In this document: positions 26,077 to 37,411 of the stretch, one piece after another | Layout: every line of letters starts with the position of its first letter | Numbering within the stretch: position 1 is the stretch's first letter | Assembly: GCA_963966185.1 (NCBI GenBank) | Contig: CAWZYM010000188.1 | Location: 446,001-510,000, forward strand | Length of the DNA: 64,000 nucleotides | Source: Rhabditoides inermis | Taxonomy: Eukaryota; Nematoda; Chromadorea; Rhabditida; Rhabditidae | Reading direction: 5' to 3' | Made by a program: the position numbers and the translations under genes | The notes under the pieces: generated by a model | Told to the model about the DNA's origin: nothing | What the model saw: the letters and a program-made list of their open reading frames with translations, nothing else | The model's database searches: none

Positions 26077-26082
26077 AATAAA
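26077..26082 (+). terminator. Polyadenylation signal of the zinc-finger gene
   Basis: AATAAA 54 bp after the stop codon of the plus-strand zinc-finger gene. The neighbouring minus-strand gene ends about 240 bp further on, so the two transcripts converge here. Confidence 0.65.
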
Positions 26083-26280
26083 CATCAGCTTTTCTACATT
26101 TATAGATTTTCCATTGTCGTAGCGGGCCTTCTAAATGCTAGACATACATCTACAGACAATTTTTTTTTAAAGTTTCTCTGTCTCTCAACAGGTGTTTCGT
26201 CTGCCTTTTTTATTTTCATCTCCCATCTTACTCTCTTTACTCACACAACGTGAAAGAGTGTTTCAACGTTTTAAAACATG

Positions 26281-26286
26281 TTTATT
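26281..26286 (-). terminator. Polyadenylation signal of the small peptide gene
   Basis: TTTATT on the plus strand reads AATAAA on the minus strand, 32 bp past the stop codon of the 68-residue secreted peptide gene. Confidence 0.6.
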
Positions 26287-26317
26287 ACAGTTAAATGAAT
26301 ATTGTTTTATCACTATT

Positions 26318-26629
26318 TTAGCAAGGATAGCCTCCGTATCCTCCGTATCCATGATACATCGGCATACCTGAAAATCGAGAAAATGAGATTTTACAAAACA
26401 TTTGTGTGTTACATGAATGAACTCACCCATTCCGTAGTGGGGCATCATATGGTAACCGCCTGAAAACAAAGGGGTGAGAGAGAGGCAGAGAGAGAGAGAG
26501 GGAGAGAGAGAGAGAAGTAGAGAAAGGGAGGAGGAGAGAAAGAAAGAAAAGAGAGAGAGAGAGAGAGAGGAGGGAGAGAGAGGGATATGGAGAGGCAGAG
26601 AGAGAGAGAGAGGAGTGAGAGGGAGAGAT

Positions 26630-26670
<41 letters not shown>

Positions 26671-26798
26671 CTACCCATCATGCCATAGGGATGCATCATG
26701 CCTCCTCCCATCATTCCTCCCAAGAGCATTCCGAGAAGGCCCTCCACTGAAGCCAACTGAACGAGGAGAACAACCAAGATGCAGAAGACACCGTGCAT
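26318..26798 (-). CDS. Small secreted Gly/Met/Tyr-rich peptide
   Basis: Three minus-strand exons, 26798-26675, 26459-26427 and 26367-26318, join in phase 1 to give 68 codons. Residues 1-20 (MHGVFCILVVLLVQLASVEG) are a clear signal peptide. The mature part is repetitive: LLGGMMGGGMMHPYGMMG, then YHMMPHYGM, then a tail with YGGYGGYPC and a single final Cys. Nematode NLP/caenacin antimicrobial peptides have similar YGGYGG composition, so an epidermal defence or structural peptide is a fair guess, but the His/Met-rich body is not typical. Intron 1 is almost entirely CT on the sense strand. The start is preceded by TTTCAG 10 bases upstream, a possible trans-splice or 5'UTR acceptor. An AATAAA follows the stop. 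Confidence 0.75.
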
Positions 26799-27506
26799 TA
26801 TGCAAATCTGAAATAATAACAATATGTCTAATATTGCTGGATCAGCGCCGTAAACTATTGCAAACACCATATTCACGATTCATAATAAATGATTAGAATT
26901 GATTTGTTTTTATTCAGAATCGGTACCGCAACACACAGAGTTCATGAAACTACCACCGGTAAAACTATTGTCGAAGAAAAGAGCGTTAAGAGAAGCAACA
27001 AACACAGCATGTGGTCCGTATCTAGCCGCGCTGCGTTATATAATGCGATCTCTTTGATCACGAGTCTACCAAAAAATGCGTCAGTTCGCCAATTTCCGAA
27101 TTGCTCTTGAACTATAGGCGATAAAGTGGGGCAAAAATCAAATCGGCGTCACAGACTGTTTCCCGAAAAGATGGCGAGAAAACACACTGCTTCCGTTCAC
27201 GCGGTACAGAGTTTTTTCTCAGGCTATTTATTTTTATTTTTTATGGAGACTGTACCCGCGTGGATGTGCTCCACTCTCTTGTTCTCACAACTAGCGCGAT
27301 TTGCGTACTTTAGTGAATAGATGGTCCCGGCGATAGAGTGAGAGAGAGAGAGAGGGAGGGAGAGAGAGAGGGAGAGAGAGAGAGAGAGGGAGAGAGAGAA
27401 GCTACGGTAGAAGGCCGCGTGAAGAGAACAGTGGTCACTCTTTCCCGGTGCATGAAGAACGAGCAAATAAAAAGTGCCAACAAACAAAAAACAACATACA
27501 AAAAAC

Positions 27507-27680
27507 ATCCACTCTCATGGCAGCCAGAAGGCGTCACAGCACCATCTACGGACTCAAGAACGGAACTCAAGACGTCCGGCGCCATCCAACCCAACTACCT
27601 CTGCTGACGTCGTCGTAATCCAAGAACCCCATCTTGTTCTCGGCTAGGAGGACCCCGGATTCAACCGGCTAAACAAAAAA
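27507..27680 (+). mobile_element. 5'-truncated SINE copy
   Basis: This segment matches the body and 3' tail of the SINE at 17147-17440, in the opposite orientation and with scattered substitutions. It ends CCGGCTAAAC plus an A-run (AAAAAAA). The tRNA-like head is absent. GA microsatellite at 27340-27400 lies upstream. The rest of 26799-28200 shows no convincing gene. Confidence 0.8.
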
Positions 27681-28043
27681 ATCGTTAGAATGCTAGAAAC
27701 CATACTCACTTGTTGTGTGCGTCCACTCGCATTGCCCCTCTTGTTCAGCAGGTTTGTCGAACCGCTCCACCAAAGAGTCCATAAATCATAATACCAGATT
27801 CCTAGTGAGAATCTTCGAAAACTTTGGAAATAACTGATAAAACGGATCTATTGCGGTATAATTTGAATGAAAAAAATGTGCGAGACAAAGTTAAATTATC
27901 TTGTTGGTAACATGCAAACAAAGACATTGTAGTAAAACAATCGAATACTGTATCGGCATACAATGAAGTCAATGAAGTGGTATGTTTGGGACATTCACAA
28001 GAGTTTGCGATTCATGAGAATGTAATACTATTGCCTTTCCTGG

Positions 28044-28051
28044 CATATAAA
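28044..28051 (+). promoter_or_regulatory. Possible TATA box for the Cys-rich protein gene
   Basis: CATATAAAA occurs in a compact AT-rich context, followed by non-repetitive sequence and the secreted-protein exon 560 bp downstream. A short untranslated or alternative first exon might start near 28075. This is weak evidence on its own. Confidence 0.3.
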
Positions 28052-28220
28052 ATCTCGAACGGCTGCTGAGCGAAGAAGAAGAACACTCAGCTGCATTCTG
28101 TACGAGATTTACGATGAAGTCGCGTTGTTCGGAGATGTGCACTGCATTTCGTGTTCTTACGAGTTTGCGTGTGTTTCATGAGATTTATATATTTTTTTGA
28201 TTTATATTTTTTGTGGTCAT

Positions 28221-28287
28221 GACTATACAACAATTGCATACGGCACACCACAAGGGCTAAGCGCTGGGAGAAACACAGTTCAGCAAC
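28221..28287 (+). repeat. 67-bp dispersed repeat, copy 1
   Basis: It begins GACTATAC and ends AACACAGTTCAGCAAC. A near-identical copy lies at 58721-58787. It includes CACCACAAGGGCTAA. It is probably a fragment of a larger interspersed element not otherwise recognisable here. Confidence 0.75.
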
Positions 28288-28605
28288 GGGGATGGTAGGG
28301 TCGAAGGTCGAAAGTTGATTGTATTAATACATCTATTACATGACTCATGAGTGAGAAAAAGAGTTTATTTCAAAAATTTCAGCTCCTAGCTCCTAGATTT
28401 CAGCTCCTAGATCACCTAGATTCCCACTGTCCTGAAATCGTTCGATTTTTACACGGAACGATATGTGTATCAATCGAATCAATGTGATCACAACGAAGAA
28501 CGAAATTAAACATGAATCTCATGACACACACGAAATCTCTTGGGAAAAAGTGCAATATTCATTCGCGGACTATTTTCGACGACTTCATTGCTTTCCGTGC
28601 ACATC

Positions 28606-29670
28606 ATGGAGTTGAGTGTTCTACTGCTTCGCCTGGCAGTGGTACAGGACTACATCTGCCAGGCGTCGGACGGACGAGACTGCGGCAGCGCGTCTTGCGC
28701 GTGCGACGCGAGCGGACCGCGACAGCTTGATTCGGACCATTGCTGGTACTCTTACTGCGACCCCACGAAACTCGTCCCGTCCGACACGCACTGTCAGTAC
28801 GTGTGCCAGGCGAGTTATGGTAATGATTCAGCGCAGAAATACTGCACATAAACAAACAACAGTTGTTTGAAAAGCGAGTTGCCGCATCACATCTATAGTC
28901 TGCGCAAGAGCGATAGTTTTCGACGTTCGAATATCGGTACCAAAACCGTTTGCCTCTATTTGTGCTGATCCGAGAGCTGACACCTGACACTCAACACTCT
29001 TTCTCTGATCTACCCTCACCGCTTCCGCAACTTGGCAACTTGTGGCGAGCAAAGAACGTAGACATAATATAACAATAATAATTGTTTATCCATAAAAACA
29101 GTCAAGTACTAAATGGGGATATGGAAATGGGTTGTACGGTCGTGAGTCGAACAACATGCTGTTTCAGGAAGGCTATGAGATGATCACGTTGACAGATGAC
29201 TGGGACTGGCAGCGCGCCGACTCCTCGCAGTGCGTGGGCGATGAGTGGACGAGCATGCGCAAAGGAACGCCAGTCGCCAACATTCGGGTCGCGTGTATGT
29301 TGAAGAGTAACTGCACGGGGTGCGACCCGGCCACTCTGCCCGTCACTGATGAATGCAAGCGGGAGGACCAGTGCACCACGTCTCTAGAGAGAGTCGTCCA
29401 CGACGATGGCTGCTTGTTCTATGTGTGCCCGGTGAGAATGCGCTTTGAAAATGTATGAAAATACTTTGAACTGATGAACCGAGTACCTCGAAACTGCGGA
29501 TCGATCACAAACGTTTTCAGGCGGGCCACGACATGGTTCTCGAGCGCAATGGAAAATGGTGGCGGGAGGACGATGAGCATATGAGATGCGAGGACGGGAA
29601 GTGGGTGGAGGGATACGTGCGGTCCAAGTACCAGTCCAACGACACACGAGTCACGTGTCTTCAAAGTTAA
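28606..29670 (+). CDS. Secreted cysteine-rich protein with two related modules
   Basis: Three exons, 28606-28819, 29172-29431 and 29521-29670, give 207 codons ending at TAA. The N-terminus (MELSVLLLRLAVV) is hydrophobic, consistent with a signal peptide, though short. The remainder has many Cys and Trp residues (CGSASCAC, HCWYSYCDP, CDPATLPVTDEC). Two parts look homologous: YVCQASYGYEM...DEW...RVAC and YVCPAGHDM...GKW...RVTC, each about 45-60 residues. It is probably extracellular, and the fold is not recognised. The exon 2 acceptor must be AAG four bases after TTTCAG to keep frame. Intron 1 contains a LINE-tail fragment. The upstream start is uncertain, because a longer first exon or one near 28113 is possible. 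Confidence 0.68.
29068..29150 (-). mobile_element. LINE 3'-end fragment in an intron
   Basis: It matches the 3' end of the minus-strand LINE at 14540: (AAT)n followed by TTGTTTATCCATAAA, CAGTCA and AAATGGGGAT-like sequence. It is a severely 5'-truncated insertion in the first intron of the Cys-rich protein gene. Confidence 0.65.
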
Positions 29671-29811
29671 ATTGACACTGAGAGATAAACGCTATTTCAT
29701 GAGTATGGAACGATGAAGATAGAATAAGAGAGACAAATCTTCTCTTCGCGCGCCCGTTTTACCACGTCCGCCGTTCCGCGCTTTTTTCACTCTTTCTGTC
29801 TTGTTCTCTCT

Positions 29812-29861
<50 letters not shown>

Positions 29862-30577
29862 GATTTCTTACATGACAATGTTCAAATGTACAGAAAAAAA
29901 CACAGACTCATACATGCAAAAATCATATTATTTTCATATTAGGTTATTAGAGAGGGCGCGCAGCGCCCTCTCTTTTGGCTTAGGATAGGGCTCGCGCCAG
30001 AATTTTCAAGAAGCTGTATCCAAAAATCATGTTAGCAGGAATGTGAACTCATTCAATTCATGTTAGTTAGATTCGCACGGGTCCGTAGGCCAGATCACTA
30101 ATTGATGGCATCTTTGTATCTTTTCTCCGAAAGAAGTTATAAGCGATCTCGCGCACCCATGAGGTGAGAGGCCAGCGTGTGGGTGGGTGGGTGGGTGGGT
30201 GTCGTGTCCGGTAACGCTGACTCTCTGCCGAAAGCGTACTCTCTCGGCGTTTTCTGCCCGTGTTCTCCAACTCGCACTTTGAGTGTAGTTCGCCCCGCCG
30301 CCGCCAGCGTCTAATTCGCGCCGGGTTTGCGTTGTTTTGGGTCCGCCAACTATAACCAGGAGAAAGAGCGCAGTAGGCGCGACTCCGAACGGTAGTGAGA
30401 AAATATGTGGGGAAAACGTTTTTGTGAAACGTAACGGCGATCCGAAACGTAACGAGTGATCTGTGGTTCAGGAGAGTAAGAAGAGAGAGAACGGCCGAGA
30501 GTGTGTGTTAGTCTGTTAGTATTTGTAAACGTTGATAGAAGAGCAGAAAATATAAAGAGACAGTGAGAGAAGGGCAG

Positions 30578-30630
<53 letters not shown>

Positions 30631-30770
30631 CAGTGAAAGAGAGAGAAGGGACGAAGAGAAGGAGATAACACAGTGAGTGAGAGATAGTAGTTTTTTGATA
30701 AAATCCATATGAATAGTCATAATTCAGCACATATTCAAAATTTCTATGAAATTCAACAAAAGCACATATA
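29671..30770. other. Intergenic, microsatellites and a GGGT run
   Basis: No gene is supported. It contains a CT run at 29815-29862, (GGGT)n at 30177-30202 (five G-runs) and GA at 30580-30627. The long open frames on the minus strand are Leu/Ser runs from the GA/CT tracts. A GCCGCCAGCG...CGCGCCGGGTTTGC segment near 30300 is echoed near 31937. Confidence 0.55.
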
Positions 30771-30949
30771 TTATCTGTTAAAAAGTACTTGCGTAAAGAT
30801 ATTAAGTTTGTCTTGACCCAATTCAACAAAAGCGCATGCATAAAACGTTTACAAATACTAACACAAACCTGCGCATAACGGACAGTGGACACTAACAGAT
30901 GAAATATAACAATACAAATGAATAACGTAATAACGTCATACGTCCATAT

Positions 30950-30995
<46 letters not shown>

Positions 30996-31113
30996 GGGGG
31001 GGGAGAGAGGCGCAGGTTTGTGTTAGTATTTGTAAACGTTTTATGCATGCGCTTTTGTTGAATTGGGTCAAGACAAACTTAATATCTTTACGCAAGTACT
31101 TTTTAACAGATAA
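30771..31113. repeat. Perfect 104-bp inverted repeat (palindromic element A)
   Basis: The arm 30771-30874 and the arm 31010-31113 are exact reverse complements over 104 bp by hand comparison, separated by 135 bp that includes GA microsatellite. The arms contain AGCGCATGCATAAAA. The same core occurs in the 120-bp inverted repeat at 47202-47579. A partial third core lies at 30749-30769. The structure fits a MITE-like or fold-back element. A transcript would form a long perfect duplex. Confidence 0.92.
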
Positions 31114-31500
31114 TCAAAGACTGCATTCGGAGATTTCAGTGTCTTCTTATCGTTAGAAGCGAAGGGTCTTTTGACGCCGTACGACAACATCGAAACATTG
31201 AGAATAGAGAGATTACAGTAGTAGAAGGTAGAGCCATGCTTTGACAAATTTAGTTTTATATATCTTGTTTTCGAAACAGTTTACATTCGTCGTAATCTAT
31301 CACGTAACAAAACGCGCCCTTTCTCTTCCTGCAATCGCGATCTGAGAAACACGCAAACCCGGTTGATATCGCACGCGGGCAGCGGTCTGGCTATTTAAGT
31401 GTCCGTTTTCTGTCGCAAGTAAAGCGCTGCAAAACGGTCGTCTGTTCCCCAACTTGGTTCAGTCACTACCTAACGGTGCGACATTAAACCTTCGCGGCGT

Positions 31501-31856
31501 ATGACAATGCTGATCCGTCCGTCTGGGCAGGTGAGCGTTCAGGTGCAGCATATTTTGTTCCTTTTGGTCATGTGGTAAAACCACGTATAGCGATGAATCG
31601 TAAATTGCTACGAAACGTAGCGCATCGCGTTAGAACTATTAAATACGCTGATACGTCTGGGTTGCAGTAAAATATACGTGTAGTGACGAATTGAGCAAAG
31701 CGCTTTGACTCGGATCGTGAAGGCCATACGTACTATGAAACGTATCGTCTGATGCATTGTTTTAAAATTGTGCTACACCGTAAACGCCTATCTACCAGGG
31801 TGAAGGATTGATCTGCAACGCCAAGTGCGGCTGGGTGATCGTTGTCGCACAGTTAG
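31501..31856 (+). CDS. Candidate short exon pair (hypothetical; possible alternative 5' exons)
   Basis: Exon 31501-31530 (MTMLIRPSGQ) ends at a good donor GTGAGC. An acceptor ACCAG at 31798 opens an exon reading GEGLICNAKCGWVIVVAQL, which ends at a possible donor GTACTG after 31856, in phase 1. A TATTTAAG box lies about 110 bp upstream. The phase fits EVI5 exon 3 (40965) and also several other exons, so this may be an alternative first segment of EVI5 or a separate small gene. Reading through instead of splicing gives a frame to 32092 with no family resemblance. Weakly supported. Confidence 0.3.
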
Positions 31857-32454
31857 GTACTGATCTGCCCAAAGGGACGAGGCCAGCGTTTTACTGCGCT
31901 TGCCGCAGGATTCCTAAACATGCACTATATAGCCACGCTGCCGCCAGCGACAAACACGCGCCGGGTTTGCACTCTTTTTGCAGCGGGTTGGTGTTATCGC
32001 TCCCACGCCCGCACTTGAGTGACCTGTTGCGAGGATGTTTTCTATTGCGGCCGACATTGAGGATTTCTGCGTGTGTCTGGCTCTCTCTTTGATCCCATAC
32101 TCTCTCGCCTCTCTCCGTCTCGCCCATCGATTTGAGAGTGTTGGAGGTCACGGACTTGCGTGTTCCATTCACGGAAAGAGAGAGGTCGCATCTCATTATG
32201 TTGTGTCCCCTCTTCTTCCTTCTTCCCGCGATTGATTTTGATTTGACTCACTGTTGTTTCCGGAGTGTGCTTATTCACTCGCGCTCCCGCCATCTCTGCT
32301 GCCGCTGCGTGCGTACATATCGATTGCATGATTCCTCTTTTTGATTATCACCAGATCACCACCCAATCACCCAATCACCCTGGGATTTGGCGTGTGCCAC
32401 CCGTAAACCTGTGTGTTTTGTGTGTGTGTGTGATCGAAATACCTCACCAATCCC

Positions 32455-32502
<48 letters not shown>

Positions 32503-33481
32503 ATCCGCTCGAATTTGTCTCGCCCCGTTCTGAAAATGCAATGTTTCTGCTTTTTGATTCACCCGTTCTTTCGTAACCTCTACCTGGTCTGGCAATGAGC
32601 CGCCGCCCGTCCAAATTGCGTCTCTCTCTCCTCTCTCTCTCTATCTCTCTCTCTCTATCTCTATCTCTCTATCTCTCTATCTCTCTATCTCTCTCTCTCT
32701 TTCTCTCTCTCTCTCGTTGTTGCCAGCCGGCTCTCGCCGTCTGCTCTCTCCCTCCGAGAGAGTGCTCGTTTCCAAGGAGATGATCACCATCGCCTTTTCT
32801 AACATATCCAACAGCTTTCTCACGTAACACAAATTACACGCTAATATCTAATGTGATAGCGTCATTCCTTCTGTTTCCTGCGTTGTTTTGTTCGTGATGC
32901 TATCTCGCCATCTATCATACTTGTATGTTCCTGTCATTTCTCGATTGACCAATCTCCCTTCCTTCTACTTATCTCGCTCTCGATCGATCTATATCGATCG
33001 GCTCTGTCCGCGGCTTTCGATCTCGCCAAATCCGAATCCACAAAGCCGGCGATTGTGATCGGCTCTAGTGAGATGCGCTGCGATAGCGAGAGAGCGTGCG
33101 ATTTCGAGAGGGCGCAGTGAGTGAACGGCGGGTTAGACGGTCGCCAGGCCGGAGTCCGTTTATGGTCACACACACAATACGTCCATGATTCATGTCTGCA
33201 ACGGCATTTGATGAATGGAAATTCGTCAATCAACGCGTCATTTCGTCAACCTTTTGTGCGCACCGCCGTTGCACCCCACCGGCGATACGTTTCCGCCGTA
33301 CACGATACGTTTCTCGTTCGGTCCGGCGTCTGTGTGTTTTTTCGTCTGCTTGTGCGCCGCTCAACTCTTACCACTCGCTGATCGTTGTTTATACAGTGGA
33401 GAGAGAGAGACACGTATAAACGCTCTCTTCCACTCTCTCCTCTCTTCGTTGCCGCAAGCCAAATAGTGAGTGCGAGCGAGC

Positions 33482-33519
<38 letters not shown>

Positions 33520-35638
33520 TCACTGCGCGCACACACTCCTATTAGCCTCGCAGGCGTTCATTTCCGCGAAACGTAACACTCACTTACTCCGAAACGTATC
33601 CGCGGCGTGATGTTGTAATACGGCATCATATCTCATAATTCCACACACGCGTGTCATCTGATTGATTGCCAAGCCTATCACTCCAATCCCTCTCACTCTC
33701 AATTTGTCCCCCCTCACAACATCTTCGAACTCTCGCTTCCTCGTTTCGCATTTCATCGCGTGTGTGAGAGTTGAGAGTGACTCGAATAATTTATCCGCTT
33801 GGCCCTGCCATCGTCCTTAGTGCTTGCTTCCTTGGCTCGCCTAGACAGTACGTTTCAGTGTGTGTTTAGCCTAATCGCCACGACCGCAAGTTTCCGACTT
33901 CCCCCATTAGCTCACGCAGTTCTCTCTCTCTCTCTCTCTCTCTCTTATCAAAAAGTTGCATGGTGCATTTCGATTCGAATTCCCCGCCCGATTACCCAAC
34001 ATCCGAAATCGGGTCACCTATCCGCACACGCTTGTTTCGGCGTCAATCGAACTTGCCTCGTTGATTATCGGCTTATCGATCGATTCGCGCGGCGCTGCCG
34101 AAACTCGTTTGAATATGTGTTCGCCTTTTGCCTTCGTCCCCCCCCTTTCTCTTCTCTTTTCTTTGCGTGATTCCATCATTCCATTTATCCCAGTTTCCCC
34201 CCACACACGTACACACAGGAACCCCCGCTGCTGTCTCGATTATCCCTTTTCACGCTTGTCAACAGTCTTGATATGATTATCATTACCTATCCGCTTGGCT
34301 TCGACATTGGCTAACTTTGTTTTGACCGCTCCAATCGCTTCTCTCTGCAAATATTCCATGAATTCCATGATTTACACCGCTGCCGACAAATGTTCGCATG
34401 TTGTCCCGGCTAGAATTACAACTTTGTCCTGTTTTTTCCTCTCTCAAAAACTTTGGATCATTGAGAGGCTATCATATATCGAGTAATTGAGTCCATCTTT
34501 TGATTGGTGACCGACGAGTCCGTGAGTCGCGTGCTAGCTCCTTCTCCTTCATCCTACCTGCATGTTCATGCTGCTCCATCGCTGCTTCCTTCCTGCTCCC
34601 TGCTTCTCCTCCCTCTCTATGATTCTTCTCCTCCACCATCCTTTCTGCTCCATCAGCTCCCTTCTTTTCACACCTTTATTCAAGACTTACTTTATTCCTC
34701 CTCCTTATCCCTGATCCTGCTCCTTGTTCCTCCCTGATCCTTCTCCTCCTCCTCCTCCTCCTCCTCCTCCTCCTCCTCCTCCTCCTCCTCCTCCTCCTCC
34801 TCCTCCTCCTCCTCCTCCTCCTCCTCCTCCTCCTCCTCCTCCCTCCTCCTCCTCCTCCTCCTCCTCCTCCTCCTCCTCCTCCTCCTCCTCCTCCTCCTCC
34901 TCCTCCTCCTCCTCCTCCTCCTCCTCCTCCTCCTCCTCCTCCTCCTCCTCCTCCTCCTCCTCCTCCTCCTCCTCCTCCTCCTCCTCCTCCTCCTCCTCCT
35001 CCTCCTCCTCCTCCTCCTCCTCCTCCTCCTCCTCCTCCTCCTCCTCCTCCTCCTCCTCCTCCTCCTCCTCCTCCTCCTCCTCCTCCTCCTCCTCCTCCTC
35101 CTCCTCCTCCTCCTCCTCCTCCTCCTCCTCCTCCTCCTCCTCCTCCTCCTCCTCCTCCTCCTCCTCCTCTCCTCCTCTTTACCTCGCCCGCCCCGTGGCG
35201 TTGCTGAAAACCGGTCATCCCTGCCTCACGCCAAGAAGAAGAGAAGAGGACAGACGATGCCTCGAGTAGAGAGTATCGATCAGATCTACTGTTGCTATAT
35301 CGCAATTGTCAACACTTATGTTACTTATATTTATGTGTTGCGTCTGTTTTCTGGGTTCTGACTACTTACGACACTCCTCATCTTCTCCTACTTCTCCTCC
35401 TGCTGCTCTTCTTCCTTCTCCTCATTCTCTACCTAATCTGCTCCTTCTCCTGCTCCTTCTCCTGCTCTTTTCCCTGCTCCCCCACCTGCTCCCGTGCACA
35501 TGTCTCGTTTCCACTCGCGCACTCCTCGGCACTCCTTCAGAAAAAGCGCGTGTGCGCGTCTTCCCAAAATATCATCCAGCGCTCTTCCGGTGTATTTCCG
35601 TCTCCTTCGTTCCGGATTCTGCCATCACCCCTCCACTC

Positions 35639-35692
<54 letters not shown>

Positions 35693-35796
35693 CTCCGTGT
35701 GTTTGCGCGCGAGTTTCTTTTTTCCACCACCCTTTTTCGTCTGCATTGGTCAGCTGAGCAGGGGATCTGGTTGTAGGCTGGAGCGGCGAGAGTGTG

Positions 35797-35848
<52 letters not shown>

Positions 35849-36790
35849 CCTCTCGGCACACCCTGTTCCATTGAGAGAGGGGGAAAGCGCAATGTGTATG
35901 CTTGTAATATCCAGATATCTAACTGGTTACTGTACAGTGGAACGAGAACGCCGATGATAGAAGGAATGAATCAATCGCCCCATAGTAGATCAGTGATGGT
36001 AGATCAATCTACACACACACACACACTCACTTTCTGGTCAACATTGATTCTGATCAGTTGGTAGATAGTAGATCAATCTACATTTTTGCCATGATGTTTA
36101 TCAGTCACCTGTACTCCTGTACAATCTGCAATCTGTTACCAGTTAGGCGCTCACTTTTACCTCTCACGGATCAGTTAATAGATCATGACACATTTGTGCA
36201 GAAATCATTCAATTTGTGATCTGTTATCAGATTGACGTTCACTTTTACCTCAGATCAGTTGATAGATCGGATCACTCGTCTCTCCGTTTCCTCATTTTCT
36301 CCGCTGCACGACGCGAGCACAGATTAATCGGTGTTAGCATTCGCATTATTTCGACTCGACTAGTCAATCGATAGGCGTTTTGCATTATCATAATCTCGTT
36401 GAGTGTTTGCGACAATACCGGAGCTCCGGAGCTATACTCATAGATCCCTCTATCCATTGGATCCAGTCCCAGCCAGCAGCGCCGCTAGAATAGCCTCCCG
36501 TCTATTGGCCCTCGGGCGACGGACCTTTTTTGGAGAAAGCACACACACCGGACCACACTTTTCACACACACACACAAACAAACACAACTATTGCGAGCTG
36601 TGTCTGGACTCTCTTCGAAACCCACACTGTCTCGCCGCCGGACTCCCCCACACTCCGTGACTGTCTCTCTCTGTGATCGCTCCGCCCCTCCTCTGGTTTG
36701 ACCAAACCACGAGAGAGCACCAAATCGCCCCGCAGGCGCTTCGTCCCTCACATCACACTCGATTCTGGCAGCATCCCAGAATTCTATTCC
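31857..36790. promoter_or_regulatory. Upstream/5' region of EVI5, mostly simple repeats
   Basis: No gene is supported. CT runs occur at 32456-32496, 32620-32716 and 35650-35691, and GA at 33485-33515 and 35801-35845. CTC trinucleotide repeats lie at 34742-35178. AGATCAATCTACA occurs twice near 36004 and 36069, with GATCAGTTGATAGATC-like variants. It presumably contains promoter and untranslated exon(s) of the EVI5 gene, which I cannot place. Confidence 0.45.
34742..35178. repeat. (TCC)n trinucleotide array, ~435 bp
   Basis: Almost pure TCC repeats, with one phase slip near 34842. The resulting polyproline/polyserine and polyglycine/polyarginine frames are artefacts. It is a strict polypyrimidine/polypurine tract. 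Confidence 0.97.
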
Positions 36791-36830
36791 CTGATCTACC
36801 CTGATCTACCCTGATCTACCCCGATCTACC
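36791..36830 (+). repeat. Four tandem decamers abutting the EVI5 start codon
   Basis: CTGATCTACC is repeated three times plus one CCGATCTACC, ending exactly at the ATG at 36831. It is a 5'UTR or core-promoter microrepeat. Its position could affect translation initiation or start-site selection. Confidence 0.85.
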
Positions 36831-37357
36831 ATGGCTCCGTCGCCTGCGCTGGTCTCGGCGGTGACCCCGTCGCCCTACCCCCATCAGAGCAATTCGTTCT
36901 TCGATGACACTTCGAATTTCATCAACCAGTACCTGGGCACGTCGCAGACCAGCCTTCCCGGGCTGGATTGGTTCCGATCATGGTGAGAGGAGGTTTTACT
37001 ACTTCCGGCGATAACTTTGTGACCTCATCTCCGTCTCGGTTTTTGTTTGTGCGGCGGTGGTGCCAGTTGTGTCTCTATACTCTACAAACAGCGCGGCGGA
37101 GTCACTGCTTTTCGCGAGTTTGCAACGCAAGTGAGTTAGCGCAAAATAGAGCCTGTGTCCATCCATTCCTGAGAGTTCTTATCACGCCCGCACTGCCGCC
37201 GCCACGCTCCTTTTATGGTATTTGCATAACCACTCCCAGTCCTGTTATCGAAACGCTATCGCTCTTTGGTCTCCTATCGTTATGCTGTGTGGATGTGGAT
37301 TTTCATATCGCTCTCTGATATTGTGGCTTCATTCCAGCTCTATGGCTGTCCTCTCTC

Positions 37358-37411
<54 letters not shown>

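Noticed and set aside
30350..31048. 232-codon minus-strand frame spanning hairpin element A
   Set aside because: It consists of CT-repeat Leu/Ser runs and the inverted repeat; no domain or splice support.
34676..35305. 209-residue polyglycine/arginine and 181-residue polyproline/serine frames
   Set aside because: Translation of a TCC microsatellite; no start context, splice sites or non-repeat domain.
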